From the NCBI RefSeq assembly GCF_020982545.1, contig NZ_JAJKLK010000006.1, forward strand, positions 186,001 to 250,000: a stretch of 64,000 nucleotides of DNA. Reading direction: 5' to 3'. Position numbers and translations under genes: made by a program. This DNA comes from Streptomyces sp. MNU76. Its GTDB lineage: Bacteria > Actinomycetota > Actinomycetes > Streptomycetales > Streptomycetaceae. Under the pieces are notes generated by a model that saw nothing but the letters and a program-made list of their open reading frames with translations, did not search any database and had not been told where the DNA came from. Shown here one piece after another: positions 1 to 9,070 of the stretch (the stretch's first letter is position 1; the number at the start of each line of letters is the position of its first letter).

Positions 1-1213
1 ACAGCCCGACCGTGGCGAAGGCGGAGACGACCTCGAACAGCACTCCGTCCAGCGGCAGCGAGGTCATGCTGAGCAGGGCCAGCGTGGCGGCCATGACCAG
101 GCCGACGCCGAGCAGCACCACGGTCAGCGCCTGGCGCAGGCTGTGCGGGGCGAGTCTGCGGCCCAGGACCGTGGAGTTGGGTTCGCCGCGCACCTCGGCG
201 ATGATCGCGACGGCCAGGACCGCGAACGTGGTGACCTTGATGCCGCCCGCGGTACCCGCGCTGCCACCGCCGACGAACATCAGCATGCAGGTCATCAGGA
301 GTGTGGAGGCGTGCATGGCCCCGATGTCGAGGGAGTTGAAGCCGGCGGTGCGGGTCATCGCGGAGTGGAAGAACCCGTTCAGCAGCTTCGCGGGCCAGTC
401 GTGCGATCCGAGAGTGGCCGGGTTGGTCCACTCCAGCAGACAGGTGAGCAGGGTGCCGAGGGCGAGCAGCACGACGGTGGTGACGAGCGTCAGCCTGGTG
501 TGCAGGGTCCAGTTGCGGCGTCCGGTGGTGCGGTGGCGGTTGCGGTGGCGGAGCAGTTCCAGGAGGACGGGGAAGCCGAGCCCGCCGAGGATCACGGCGA
601 CGGCGATCGGCAGGGTGACCCACGGGTCCTGGGCATAGCGGGTCAGGCTGTCGGCGTGCAGGCCGAAGCCGGCGTTGTTGAAGGCCGACACGGCGTGGAA
701 GTAGCCCAGGTACACGGCCTCGCCGATGGAGTCGCCGTAGCCGAAGCGGAAGCGCAGGGAGAGGACCGCGCCGACCGCGAGTTCCACGATCAGCGTCGTG
801 CCCGCGACGCCGAGCAGCACCCGCCGCACGTCACCGATGTCCAGGCTCTTGGTCTCCGCCTGCGCGGTGAGCTGCAGTCGCAGCCGCAGCTTCCCCGAGA
901 CCAGCAGCGCGAGCAGGGAGGCCATGGTCATGATGCCGAAGCCGCCGATCTGGATCAGCGCGAGGATCACGCCCTCGCCGAAGCCGCTCCAGTACGTGCC
1001 GGTGTCCACCACGGCCAGGCCCGTCACGCACACGGCCGAGGTGGACGTGAACAGCGCGGTCACCAGCCCCGTGGCCGTACCGTCCTCGGCGGCGAGCGGC
1101 AGCGCGAGCAGCCCGGTCCCGAGGGCGATCGCGGCGGCGAAGGCCAGCACGACCGTACGGGCCGGGTGCGCGGTCAACAGCGACCTGCGCGGATGCGCGG
1201 AACGTCTCGCCAC
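1..1213 (-). CDS. TrkH/KtrB-type potassium transporter, C-terminus cut by window edge
   Basis: Integral membrane subunit of a Trk/Ktr K+ uptake system. The translation shows the repeated pore segments of this family: TSTSAVCVTGLA early, then HAVSAFNNAGFG, HSAMTRTAGFNSLDI and SAFATVGL at the window edge, each with the conserved glycine of a pore loop. About 404 residues are present, so only the last membrane segments are missing. The start is the GTG at 1213, preceded by GAGGGGGAG five bases upstream. Transport by this family needs a cytosolic RCK (TrkA/KtrA) partner; none is adjacent on this strand, though a double TrkA-N protein lies at 6406. The family call is firm. The true partner and the ion specificity (K+ alone or with Na+) are inferred. 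Confidence 0.9.
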   Translation of the reverse strand, partial: MARRSAHPRRSLLTAHPARTVVLAFAAAIALGTGLLALPLAAEDGTATGLVTALFTSTSAVCVTGLAVVDTGTYWSGFGEGVILALIQIGGFGIMTMASLLALLVSGKLRLRLQLTAQAETKSLDIGDVRRVLLGVAGTTLIVELAVGAVLSLRFRFGYGDSIGEAVYLGYFHAVSAFNNAGFGLHADSLTRYAQDPWVTLPIAVAVILGGLGFPVLLELLRHRNRHRTTGRRNWTLHTRLTLVTTVVLLALGTLLTCLLEWTNPATLGSHDWPAKLLNGFFHSAMTRTAGFNSLDIGAMHASTLLMTCMLMFVGGGSAGTAGGIKVTTFAVLAVAIIAEVRGEPNSTVLGRRLAPHSLRQALTVVLLGVGLVMAATLALLSMTSLPLDGVLFEVVSAFATVGL

Positions 1214-1456
1214 GGCTCCCCCTCTGCGTATGCACGGTCCGTCAAGGATGGGTAGGGACTTCGTACGGGGTCCGTCCAACCCGCGCGGCCGTCACCCTAT
1301 CCGGCGACGGCCGGCGAACACGCAGCACTCACGAACCGCTCCGGGGCGGTCCCGGCGGATCCGGTGCGGGCGAGGCCGTGGATTCCGTGCAGGCCGTGGA
1401 GGCCGAGTACGCCCCTTCCGCCTGCCACCGTCTCTCCGGCTCACGCCTCCGGCATC

Positions 1457-2773
1457 TCAGCCCGTGCCCTCGGCACCGTCGCGGCCGAGGGCGGCGCGCT
1501 GGTAGATGTCGGGGATGCCGTCGGCGTCCTCGTCCCGGTTCTCGGCCTCCCACAGGCGGCGGTAGACGCCGTTGCGGCGTTTGATCAGCAGGGCCGCGAC
1601 GGCGGCGGCGATCAGGGAGCCGAGCAGCACGGCCACCTTGACGTGCTCGACGTCGGCCGGATCGGTGAAGGCCAGTTCGCCGATGAGCAGGGCCACGGTG
1701 AAGCCGATGCCCGCCAGTACCGCGAGGGCGAACACGTCCGCCCAGGCCAGGTCGGGGTTGAGGCGGGCCCGGGTGAAGCGGGCGGCGAGGTAGGTGCCGG
1801 CGAAGATGCCCACCGTCTTGCCCAGCACCAGTCCGAGGACGACGCCCAGGGGCTCCGGTTGCGTGAACACCGCGCCCAGGGCGGCGCCCGACACGCTCAC
1901 CCCGGCGGCGAACAGTGCGAACAGCGGCACCGCCACGCCGGCCGAGACCGGCCGCAGCAGGTGTTCGGTCCGCTCCCCGGGGGAGGCGTCCTCGTCCTCG
2001 TCGCGGACCGTGCGCAGGATCAGGCCCATGGCCACACCGGCCACGGTGGCGTGCACGCCGCCGTTGTACATCAGCGCCCAGATCACCAGGCCCAGCGGCA
2101 CGTACCACCACCAGCCGCGTACGCGGAACCGCTGCAGCAGGTAGAAGACCACCAGGCCCGCGGCGGCCCCGGCGAGCGCGGCCGGGTTCAGGTCACTGGT
2201 GAAGAAGACCGCGATGACCAGGATCGCGCCGAGGTCGTCGACCACGGCCAAGGTCAGCAGGAAGGCCCGCAGCGCGGACGGCAGGTGGGTGGAGAGCACC
2301 GCGAGGACGGCGAGTGCGAAGGCGATGTCGGTGGCCATGGGCACCGCCCAGCCCTGTGCGCTGCCGCCGCCGAGTCCGACGGTGGCCAGGTAGACGCCGG
2401 CGGGGATCACCATGCCGCACAGGGCGGCGACCACCGGGAGGGCGGCCGTGGCCGGGGTCCGCAGCTCGCCGACCACCAGCTCACGCTTCAGCTCGATCCC
2501 GGCGACCAGGAAGAACACGGTCAGCAGCCCGTCCGCCGTCCAGTGCCCCACGGACAGGTCAAGGCCGAGAGCCGCTATCCCGAAGTGTGCGTCGCGCAGG
2601 TCCTCGTACGACCCGCTCCACGGGGTGTTCGCCCAGACCAGTGCCACCACGGCCGCCGCCAGCAGCACGAGCCCGCCCACCGTCTCCGTACGCAGGGCGC
2701 GGGCCACCCGCGCCTGCTCCGGCCAGGGCAGCAGGCCGAGGAAGACGGAACGCTCACGACGGGGGGCACGCAT
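1457..2773 (-). CDS. nhaA: Na+/H+ antiporter NhaA
   Basis: Inner-membrane antiporter exporting Na+ or Li+ in exchange for protons, for pH and sodium homeostasis. The protein is about 438 residues with roughly 11-12 hydrophobic segments. It carries the NhaA hallmark VVDDLGAI with the paired aspartates that bind the ion, and TDIAFALAVLAVL just before it. The ATG at 2773 was chosen because GGAGG sits nine bases upstream; in-frame ATGs further upstream (2809, 2845) would place that ribosome site inside the gene. The last ~30 residues are a hydrophilic tail rich in acidic residues. It is transcribed in the same direction as the TrkH gene but 243 bases separate them, so joint transcription is uncertain. 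Confidence 0.93.
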   Translation of the reverse strand: MRAPRRERSVFLGLLPWPEQARVARALRTETVGGLVLLAAAVVALVWANTPWSGSYEDLRDAHFGIAALGLDLSVGHWTADGLLTVFFLVAGIELKRELVVGELRTPATAALPVVAALCGMVIPAGVYLATVGLGGGSAQGWAVPMATDIAFALAVLAVLSTHLPSALRAFLLTLAVVDDLGAILVIAVFFTSDLNPAALAGAAAGLVVFYLLQRFRVRGWWWYVPLGLVIWALMYNGGVHATVAGVAMGLILRTVRDEDEDASPGERTEHLLRPVSAGVAVPLFALFAAGVSVSGAALGAVFTQPEPLGVVLGLVLGKTVGIFAGTYLAARFTRARLNPDLAWADVFALAVLAGIGFTVALLIGELAFTDPADVEHVKVAVLLGSLIAAAVAALLIKRRNGVYRRLWEAENRDEDADGIPDIYQRAALGRDGAEGTG

Positions 2774-2970
2774 CCGGGAAGACCTCCACAGGCATCGATT
2801 TCCGGGCATACGTGCCCCTTCGACGCCGACCAGACTTCCCGGCACACCCCGCGCCTTTGACGCGTTCTTTACACACTAACCGCCACGGCGCGGGGCATGC
2901 GGCCCGAGCGTGTCCGATGCGGGCGGACCGCTGCGATCATCATCACGTTTGGGTGCCCTGCCGGGGCGGG

Positions 2971-4056
2971 TCAGAGGGGTTTCGGCGGCCAGTCGAGCAG
3001 TCGGGCGCCGATCACCGCGGTCTGGAGGGTGTAGCGGTGGACCGGGTCGGACGGGTCGGCGCCGGTCAGTTTGTGGATGCGTTCGAGGCGGTAGGTGAAG
3101 GCGCGCACGCTCAGCGACAGTCGCCGGGCGGCCTCGGCGGAGACGCAGCCGGAGTCGAAGTAGGCGGTGAGGGTGTCGAGGAGTGGCTGGGCTCCGCCGC
3201 GGGCCTGGCGCAGGGGGCCGAGGGCGTTCTCCACCAAATCGGCCATGGCCTGTCGGTCGCGAGTGAGGACGGGATAGACGAGGAGGTCGGCAGCGCGCAG
3301 CACGGGATCGTCGAGTTCCAGGCGTTCGGCCAGGTCGAGGGCGTTGAGGGCCTCCTCGTAGGACTGGACGACGCCCGCCGGGCCGGTGTGCGGGCGGCCG
3401 AGCGCCACCTGTCCGCCCCCGGTCGCGGCGAACGCCTGCTTGGCGAAGTACGCGAGGACGTCGTCCTGGTCGCCCGGGGCGACGCAGACGAGTCGGCCGT
3501 CCTTGGTGGTGAGCAGGATGCTGCGGTCGCCGAACCGGCCTCTCAGCGCGCGCTCCACCTCCCGGAGCACCGGGTCGCCCTCCTCGTAGGCGGCCGGGCC
3601 GCGGGCCACGGCGACCGCGTGTTCGTACGAGAGCCGCAGCCCGTAGCGTTCCGCGCGCTGGGCCAGTCGGCCCAGGTCGCTGCGGCCGTACAGCAGGTCG
3701 TCGATGAACTCCCGGCGGGCGGCCTCCTCCTGGCGCACGGCGTGGCGCTGGGCCCGTTCGTAGCCCTCGGTGAACGCGTCGAGAGCCTGCGCGGCGACGG
3801 ACAGCACGTCGTCCACGATCGGTTCGCTGCCGGTGGGCCAGTGCGCCCGGGTGGCTGTCATGTGGGCGCCGACCAGGGCACGCAGCCCGATCCCGGCCTC
3901 GGCCGCCTGTTCACCCAGGGCACGGCGCGAGGCCAGTTCGTCCCGGGAGAGCCTGCGGCCGGTGGCCGAGGCATCGGCGAGGATCTCGGCGTATCCCTCC
4001 AGGTACGCCTCGTGTCCCGCTGACCCGCGCCCCTCGGACACGTCCCGTCCCGCCAT
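2971..4056 (-). CDS. PucR-type transcriptional regulator
   Basis: Predicted cytoplasmic DNA-binding regulator of 361 residues. The C-terminal ~60 residues fit the PucR helix-turn-helix domain: AEAARRLSLSVRAFTYRLER followed by a second helix around VHRYTLQTAVIGARLL. The middle resembles the GGDEF-like region common in this family. The N-terminal third is helical and alanine-rich, with no recognisable ligand domain. The ATG at 4056 follows a run of six G about six bases upstream; the open frame continues further upstream but with atypical codon use. Upstream neighbours are ion transporters, so a role in controlling them is possible but is only inference from position. Confidence 0.85.
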   Translation of the reverse strand: MAGRDVSEGRGSAGHEAYLEGYAEILADASATGRRLSRDELASRRALGEQAAEAGIGLRALVGAHMTATRAHWPTGSEPIVDDVLSVAAQALDAFTEGYERAQRHAVRQEEAARREFIDDLLYGRSDLGRLAQRAERYGLRLSYEHAVAVARGPAAYEEGDPVLREVERALRGRFGDRSILLTTKDGRLVCVAPGDQDDVLAYFAKQAFAATGGGQVALGRPHTGPAGVVQSYEEALNALDLAERLELDDPVLRAADLLVYPVLTRDRQAMADLVENALGPLRQARGGAQPLLDTLTAYFDSGCVSAEAARRLSLSVRAFTYRLERIHKLTGADPSDPVHRYTLQTAVIGARLLDWPPKPL

Positions 4057-4237
4057 GTCGGCCCCCCGATCGAATCCGCCCTTGTCGTCGTCTTGACGCA
4101 CGGTCGCAGGAGCGTACTCCCGCCCGTGCCTGGAGCGGTGCCTGCCCCCGGCAAGGAGATACCGGTTCGGGCGGTTTCCGCAGTGCCCCTGCCACGGGCC
4201 GACGCCTCCGCGGCCTGATCGGCGGGGGCCGGAGGTC

Positions 4238-4393
4238 GTGGAGGTGGACATGACGGAGGTGGGCCATCTCGGCCCTGAAGGGTGTGCGGCGCTCTTCGCG
4301 GCTCTGCGGGCCGCCCACAAGCACGGCACACGACTGATCATCACTCACCCCAACGATCAGGCACGGTCGGTCATGCGGAAGATCGGCCTGAAC
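4238..4393 (+). pseudogene. Relic of a STAS-domain anti-sigma factor antagonist
   Basis: About 52 residues match the second half of a STAS domain (RsbV/SpoIIAA type): VEVDMTEVGHLGPEGCAAL corresponds to the strand and loop that normally carry the phosphorylated serine. It is followed by LRAAHKHGTRLIITHPN and the closing helix VMRKIGLN. The usual Asp-Ser-Ser region reads LGPEG here, so the phosphosite is absent. Upstream in the same frame there is no first half of the domain, only arginine/proline-rich sequence. The frame runs on without a stop into the antiporter gene at 4616, but the linker is low-complexity. I read it as a truncated gene, not an N-terminal domain of the antiporter. Confidence 0.55.
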
Positions 4394-4615
4394 ACGGGCG
4401 CTCACTCATCCTCTTCCCGACGGAGATCCCGCCGCGCTCTGAAGCTCGCCCCGGACAGCGCACGATGCCGGAACCCGGCAAGAAAGCGGGTCCGTGGCTG
4501 CGCGCCAGGAACCTGTCAGCGCCGCGTAAAGAACATGTATGGTGCCCCCGGTGTGCCGGGAAGTCTGGTCGGCGGTCTTGGGAGAGCTCTTTTCGCCGAT
4601 TCGGGGGTCCTGTTC

Positions 4616-5851
4616 ATGGTGCTCGTCGTGGTCTTCGGGGTGGCGCTGCTGATCGCGGTGCTGCTGTCAGGTCTCGCCGCCCGCACGGTGCTGTCGACAT
4701 CGCTGCTCTTCCTGGTCGGCGGCGCGCTCGTCAGCGACGGTTTCCTGGGCTGGATCCACATCACGCCGGACAGCGAGATCGTGTCGGTGACCGCGGACCT
4801 GGCGCTGTTCGCGGTGCTGTTCACCGACGGCATGCACGTCTCCTTCCCCAAGCTGCGCCAGAACTGGCGCAACCCGGCCCGCGCCCTGGGGCTCGGCATG
4901 CCGCTGGCGTTCATCGGCATGGCGCTGATCACGCACTACCTGGTGGGCCTGGACTGGACGACGTCCTTCCTGGTCGGCGCCGTGCTCGCGCCGACCGACC
5001 CGGTGTTCGCCTCCGCGATCGTCGGCCGCAAGGAAGTCCCGTCGAAGCTGCGGCAGCTGCTGAACGTGGAGAGCGGCATCAACGACGGCCTCGCCCTGCC
5101 CGTCGTCCTCGTCCTGATCGCGGCGGCCGGGCCGACCTCCGGCCACGCCGAGTCGTCCCTGGGGAAGATCGCCCTGGAGCTGGTCCTCGGGCTGCTCTTC
5201 GGCATCGTCCTGCCCTACGTCGTCGTCGAACTCGTACGGTTCCGGCTGCTGGGCGCCGAGCCCAAGCTCCAGCCGCTGCTGCCGCTGGCGATCGGCGTGA
5301 TCCTGTACGCGGTCTGCCACCTCACGCACGCCAACCCCTACCTCGCCGCGTTCTCCGCGGGGGCCGTGCTCACCGCACGCTCGTTGGAGGCGAAGGAGGC
5401 GTTCGAGCCGCTCGGTGAGGCGCTGGCGGAGCTGGCCAAGTTCGCGGCCCTGCTGGTCTTCGGCGCACTGCTGACACCGTCGCTCTTCGGTGACCTGTCC
5501 TTCGGCGGATACGCGGCGGTCGTCCTGGCGATCGTGCTGATCCGCCCGGCGTCGCTGCTGTTGTCGCTGCTCGGCACGCGGTTCACCCGGCAGGAGAAGC
5601 TGGTCGCGGCCTGGTTCGGGCCGAAGGGCTTCGCCTCGGTGGTGTACGGACTGCTGGTGCTCCAGGCCGGGATCCCGCAGGGCGAGGAGGCGTTCACCCT
5701 CATCGCCGTCTGCATCGCCTTCTCGATCATCGCGCACAGCTCCACCGACGTACCGATCGCCCGTCTCTTCCACGTCGACGACCTCGCGGGTACGTCCTCC
5801 GGTGCCGGCACGCCGTCCGCCACCGAGGAGGCCGACCGTGTGGGCGCGTGA
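4616..5851 (+). CDS. CPA1-family Na+/H+ (or K+/H+) antiporter
   Basis: Membrane antiporter of about 411 residues with 11-12 hydrophobic segments. The CPA1 signature is clear: APTDPVFASAIVG followed by LLNVESGINDGLALP, where the ND pair lies in the ion-binding site. The start chosen is the ATG at 4616, eight bases after GGGGG. Because the frame is open back to 4238, a longer N-terminus including GTG 4551-4570 cannot be excluded. It begins a compact operon: the CBS-domain gene starts 14 bases before this gene ends. The C-terminus is short and lacks its own regulatory domain, so the downstream CBS and TrkA-N proteins may supply nucleotide control (inference). Confidence 0.88.
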   Translation: MVLVVVFGVALLIAVLLSGLAARTVLSTSLLFLVGGALVSDGFLGWIHITPDSEIVSVTADLALFAVLFTDGMHVSFPKLRQNWRNPARALGLGMPLAFIGMALITHYLVGLDWTTSFLVGAVLAPTDPVFASAIVGRKEVPSKLRQLLNVESGINDGLALPVVLVLIAAAGPTSGHAESSLGKIALELVLGLLFGIVLPYVVVELVRFRLLGAEPKLQPLLPLAIGVILYAVCHLTHANPYLAAFSAGAVLTARSLEAKEAFEPLGEALAELAKFAALLVFGALLTPSLFGDLSFGGYAAVVLAIVLIRPASLLLSLLGTRFTRQEKLVAAWFGPKGFASVVYGLLVLQAGIPQGEEAFTLIAVCIAFSIIAHSSTDVPIARLFHVDDLAGTSSGAGTPSATEEADRVGA

Positions 5852-6257
5852 CCTCGCCGAGCCCTACCCGTACGTCACCACCGACGAGGACGCCGCCCAC
5901 GCGGTCCGGCTGCTGGCCCTGCACCGGTTGCCCGCACTCCTGGTCGTCGACACCGATGCCGCGCCGTACGCCCTCGTGCCCTGCGCCCAGCTCGTCGGAC
6001 GACTCGTGTCCGACGTCCGGGACCACGACGAACCGGCGGGGATCGCCGGTCGCAACGTCGCGGACTGGCTGCCTCCCGGCAGTCCCAGCCCGCCCACGGT
6101 CGAGGAGAACGACGACCTCACGCGGGTCGCGGACCTCATCGCGCGGACCCGCAGCCCGTTGGTCGCCGTCGTCGAACGCGACGGCGACCAAAGGTGGTTG
6201 GCGGGCGTGGTGACAGCCGCCCGGCTGCTGGAACGACTCGCCGGAGGAGGAGCGTGA
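5838..6257 (+). CDS. CBS-domain protein, operon partner of the antiporter
   Basis: Soluble protein of 139 residues built as a tandem CBS pair. The first repeat covers about residues 10-60 (VRLLALHRLPALLVVDTD), the second about 75-135 (VADLIARTRSPLVAVVE then WLAGVVTAARLLERL). CBS pairs usually bind adenosine nucleotides and regulate attached or partner transporters. The GTG at 5838 has GAGGAGG six bases upstream and overlaps the antiporter stop by 14 bases, which argues for translational coupling. The stop overlaps the next start as GTGA. Given the context, sensing energy or nucleotide state for the antiporter is the likeliest job, but no partner interaction can be read from sequence. Confidence 0.8.
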   Translation: MWARDLAEPYPYVTTDEDAAHAVRLLALHRLPALLVVDTDAAPYALVPCAQLVGRLVSDVRDHDEPAGIAGRNVADWLPPGSPSPPTVEENDDLTRVADLIARTRSPLVAVVERDGDQRWLAGVVTAARLLERLAGGGA

Positions 6258-6409
6258 AGGGCCGGAAGGCCAGAAGAAGCCGGATGGCCGTCGCCGACGA
6301 CAGGACCGAGTGGGGTCCGGTCCGCGCCTCCGACGTCGCCGGTGTCCTGGACCGTCGGGGACGTGTACCGGTACGCATTCGTCCTGTCGGGCGGGGAGCG
6401 CCCGTATGA
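6254..6409 (+). CDS. Small 51-residue protein inside the antiporter operon
   Basis: A very short gene read from GTG 6254, whose start overlaps the CBS-gene stop (GTGA) and whose stop overlaps the next start (ATGA at 6406). A strong ribosome site, GGAGGAGGAGC, precedes it. The product is basic at the N-terminus (KGRKARRSR), then contains DDRTEWGPVRASDVAGVLDR and an arginine/proline-rich tail. It has no membrane segment and no domain I recognise. The double four-base overlap is the main argument that it is translated. Alternatively it may be a leader whose translation couples the CBS and TrkA-N genes. Confidence 0.55.
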   Translation: MKGRKARRSRMAVADDRTEWGPVRASDVAGVLDRRGRVPVRIRPVGRGAPV

Positions 6410-8340
6410 CGGTGTTCTCGCAATCCGCACGGCGCGTGCCCCTGTCGGGCCACATGATCGTGTGCGGTGACGACGCGCTCGCCGAGCGGCTGGCCGGCGA
6501 ACTCACCACGGTGTACCGGGAACGGGTCATCCTCGTCGTACCGCCGACGCCCCGGTCCGGCACCGTCGCGCGAGTGCACGCCTCCGCTCTGTTGGGCCGG
6601 ATGCAGTCCGTGATCGGGCGGACGGACACCGGTCAGGACACGCCGCGCGTGATCGAGGCGCCCGATCCGGACGAAAGCGTGCTGGCCGAAGCCGGCGTGC
6701 GCGAGGCGGCGGCGCTGGCTCTGGTCCACGAGGACGACGAGACCAACATCCGCGCCGCGCTCGCCGCCCGTCGGCTCAACCCCCGGCTGCGCCTGGTCAT
6801 CCGTCTCTACAACCGCAAGCTCGGGCAGCACCTGGAGGAACTCCTCGACCAGGCAGCCGTCCTGGCCGTCCCCGGCCTCGACCCGGCAGCGCTGGACACC
6901 TCCACCACCGTCCTGTCGGACGCGGACACCGTGGCTCCCGCGCTCGCGGCCACCGCCGTCGCCGGCACGAGCAAGGTCGTCCAGGCCGACGGGTTGTTGC
7001 TGCGCGCGGTGGAACGCACGCCACCGGCCGCGGGCGCAGTGGCCGACCCCGGCCTGTGCACGCTCGCCCTGCTGTCGTCGACCATCGCCGACCCTGCCGG
7101 CGCGGAGGGTTCGGACGCCAGCGGCCGGGAGGGGCCGACGCTGCTGCCCGACGACGAGACGGTGGCCGCCGCCACCGGACGCGGCACGGTCGTCCTGGAG
7201 ACCGTCACCCACACCGGCACCGCTCCCCCACCGGGCCGCCTGGCCGGACGAGGTGTACCGCTCGCCACCCTGTTCCCGGCCCGGCTGCGCTGGTCACTTG
7301 CCGGACTGGTGACCTGTGTGCTGGCTCTCGCCGTCGCCACCGCCCTGACCAGCGGCGGTCACCCGCTGCACGCCGCCTACCTCACGCTGCTCGACCTCTT
7401 CGCCATCAACGACCCCGCCCTCGACGAGGCCACGAGCCGTCAGGTGCTCCAACTTCTCGCCGGCCTGGCCGGGCTGCTGTTCCTGCCCGTGCTGCTCGCC
7501 GCCGCCCTGGAGGCGTTCGGCACCTTCCGCACCGCCTCCGCGCTGCGCCGTCCGCCCCGCTCCCTGTCCGGCCACGTCGTCCTGCTCGGCCTCGGCAAGA
7601 TCGGCACCCGTGTCCTGTCCCGGCTGCACGAACTCGGGATCCCCGTGGTGTGCGTCGAGGAGGACCCCGAGGCTCGCGGCATCCCGCTCGCCCGCCGCCT
7701 GCGCGTGCCCACCGTCCTCGGCGACGTCACCCAGGAAGGCGTCCTGGAAGCCGCCAGGGTCGACCGGGCCCACGCCCTGCTCGCCCTCACCAGCATCGAC
7801 ACCACCAACCTCGAAGCCGCCCTGTACGCCCGCTCGCTCGCGGCCCATCTGCGCGTGGCCCTGCGCCTGTACGACGACGACTTCGCCACCGCCGTCCACC
7901 GCACCCTGCGCGCCGCCCACCCCCACGCCCTCACCCGCAGCCGCAGCGTCTCCACCCTCGCCGCGCCCGCCTTCGCCGGAGCCATGATGGGCCGCCAGAT
8001 CCTCGGCGCCATCCCCGTCGAACGCCGTGTCCTGCTCTTCGCGGCCCTGGACGTCGCCGGGCACCCCCAACTGCAAGGCCGCACCGTCGCCGAGTCCTTC
8101 CGCCCCGGCGCCTGGCGCGTCCTCGCCCTGGACACCGCCGCCCCCGACGACCGCCTCCCCGACCTCGCCACCACTCCGGCCCACGACGACACCGAACGAC
8201 CCACCGGCCTCGTATGGGAGCCGCACCCCGGGTACGTCCTGCGCCCCCAGGACCGGGTGGTCCTCGCCACCACCCGCCAGGGCCTCGCGGAACTCCTCGG
8301 ACGGCAGCCGCAGCTCCGATCACGTGCCCCCGGCCTCTGA
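6406..8340 (+). CDS. Double TrkA-N (RCK) membrane protein
   Basis: A 644-residue protein with two nucleotide-binding RCK/TrkA-N domains around a membrane section. The first domain begins at about residue 17 (LSGHMIVCGDDALAERLAG) and the second at about residue 387 (VVLLGLGKIGTRVLSRL, a clean Rossmann GxGxxG). Between them, around residues 285-375, are two hydrophobic helices separated by LLDLFAINDPALDEATS, where a channel would have its pore loop. No TVGYG-like filter is visible. The layout resembles RCK-regulated ion channels, but transport cannot be claimed. It starts by ATGA overlap with the 51-aa gene and so belongs to the antiporter operon. A K+ or H+ gating role is inferred from family and context. 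Confidence 0.85.
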   Translation: MTVFSQSARRVPLSGHMIVCGDDALAERLAGELTTVYRERVILVVPPTPRSGTVARVHASALLGRMQSVIGRTDTGQDTPRVIEAPDPDESVLAEAGVREAAALALVHEDDETNIRAALAARRLNPRLRLVIRLYNRKLGQHLEELLDQAAVLAVPGLDPAALDTSTTVLSDADTVAPALAATAVAGTSKVVQADGLLLRAVERTPPAAGAVADPGLCTLALLSSTIADPAGAEGSDASGREGPTLLPDDETVAAATGRGTVVLETVTHTGTAPPPGRLAGRGVPLATLFPARLRWSLAGLVTCVLALAVATALTSGGHPLHAAYLTLLDLFAINDPALDEATSRQVLQLLAGLAGLLFLPVLLAAALEAFGTFRTASALRRPPRSLSGHVVLLGLGKIGTRVLSRLHELGIPVVCVEEDPEARGIPLARRLRVPTVLGDVTQEGVLEAARVDRAHALLALTSIDTTNLEAALYARSLAAHLRVALRLYDDDFATAVHRTLRAAHPHALTRSRSVSTLAAPAFAGAMMGRQILGAIPVERRVLLFAALDVAGHPQLQGRTVAESFRPGAWRVLALDTAAPDDRLPDLATTPAHDDTERPTGLVWEPHPGYVLRPQDRVVLATTRQGLAELLGRQPQLRSRAPGL

Positions 8341-8388
8341 CGTGGACACCGACCAGCACCCGGCAACCGCCTGCCTCGGAGGCACCCC

Positions 8389-9048
8389 GTGAACATCCCC
8401 GGCCTCACCGCGTACACCCGGACGCGGCGCACCGCGCGCAGAGACAGCAGACGGCAGCGTCGGGAGGTCCGTGAACAGCGGCTCGGCCTGCTGGCCCGGG
8501 AGTCGGCCCCACCGGCCGCGCCGCCGAGCTGGCGGGCCGGCCGGGGAGGACGGGCCCTCGCCGTGCTGTGGTGTGCCCAGTTCCTGTGGTTCGTGGTCCG
8601 CCCCGGCGTGGAGGAAAGGACCGGCACCACTCCGGGGGACTGGATCTCCCTGGGCTGGGCCACCATGTTCGCCACGTGGATGGCGTGCCGCCTGGGAATG
8701 TGGCGAGTCTCCGCGGGCCACAGTGGTGTGTGGATACGACGGTTCTGGACCGTCAGGTTCCTTCCGTGGCAGCAGCTCAGCCGGGTGGACATGCGGCGGG
8801 ACGGCCTGCTGGAGTTCTTCGACGGCCACAGGCAACCCATGGCCGGACTGTATGGCCCTGCCTGGCTGAACCGGATCCTCGGCCGTCCCGACACCGGGCA
8901 GGAGACGGCCGACGTCCTGACGGTCATGGCCCGTCACCCCCGTCTGCGGCCGGTCACGGATCCGGACCGGCGGCTCAGAGGGACCCCGTTCGTCGTGTGG
9001 TCACCCTTGGCCCTGGGTGTCGTCGCCTTGGCGGGTCTGCTCCCCTGA
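8389..9048 (+). CDS. Membrane protein with PH-like segment, function unknown
   Basis: A 219-residue protein beginning with a strongly basic stretch (residues 8-35), then two adjacent hydrophobic helices near residues 57-100. A middle section, SGVWIRRFWTVRFLPWQQLS, resembles the bacterial PH-like membrane proteins in which two helices precede a small beta domain. A final hydrophobic helix closes the C-terminus. GTG 8389 is preceded by GGAGG eight bases upstream. The gene follows the TrkA-N gene after 48 bases on the same strand and is probably the last gene of that operon. No function can be assigned. Confidence 0.7.
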   Translation: MNIPGLTAYTRTRRTARRDSRRQRREVREQRLGLLARESAPPAAPPSWRAGRGGRALAVLWCAQFLWFVVRPGVEERTGTTPGDWISLGWATMFATWMACRLGMWRVSAGHSGVWIRRFWTVRFLPWQQLSRVDMRRDGLLEFFDGHRQPMAGLYGPAWLNRILGRPDTGQETADVLTVMARHPRLRPVTDPDRRLRGTPFVVWSPLALGVVALAGLLP

Positions 9049-9070
9049 CGACAGCCGGGGCCCCGGCCGG

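Noticed and set aside
4238..5851. Continuous frame that could make the antiporter a STAS-fusion
   Set aside because: The linker between the STAS half and the first helix is low-complexity and the STAS lacks its first half, so a separate start at 4616 is preferred.
6406..8340. Potassium channel with selectivity filter
   Set aside because: The helix-loop-helix between the RCK domains lacks any TVGYG-like sequence; only a channel-like layout can be stated.
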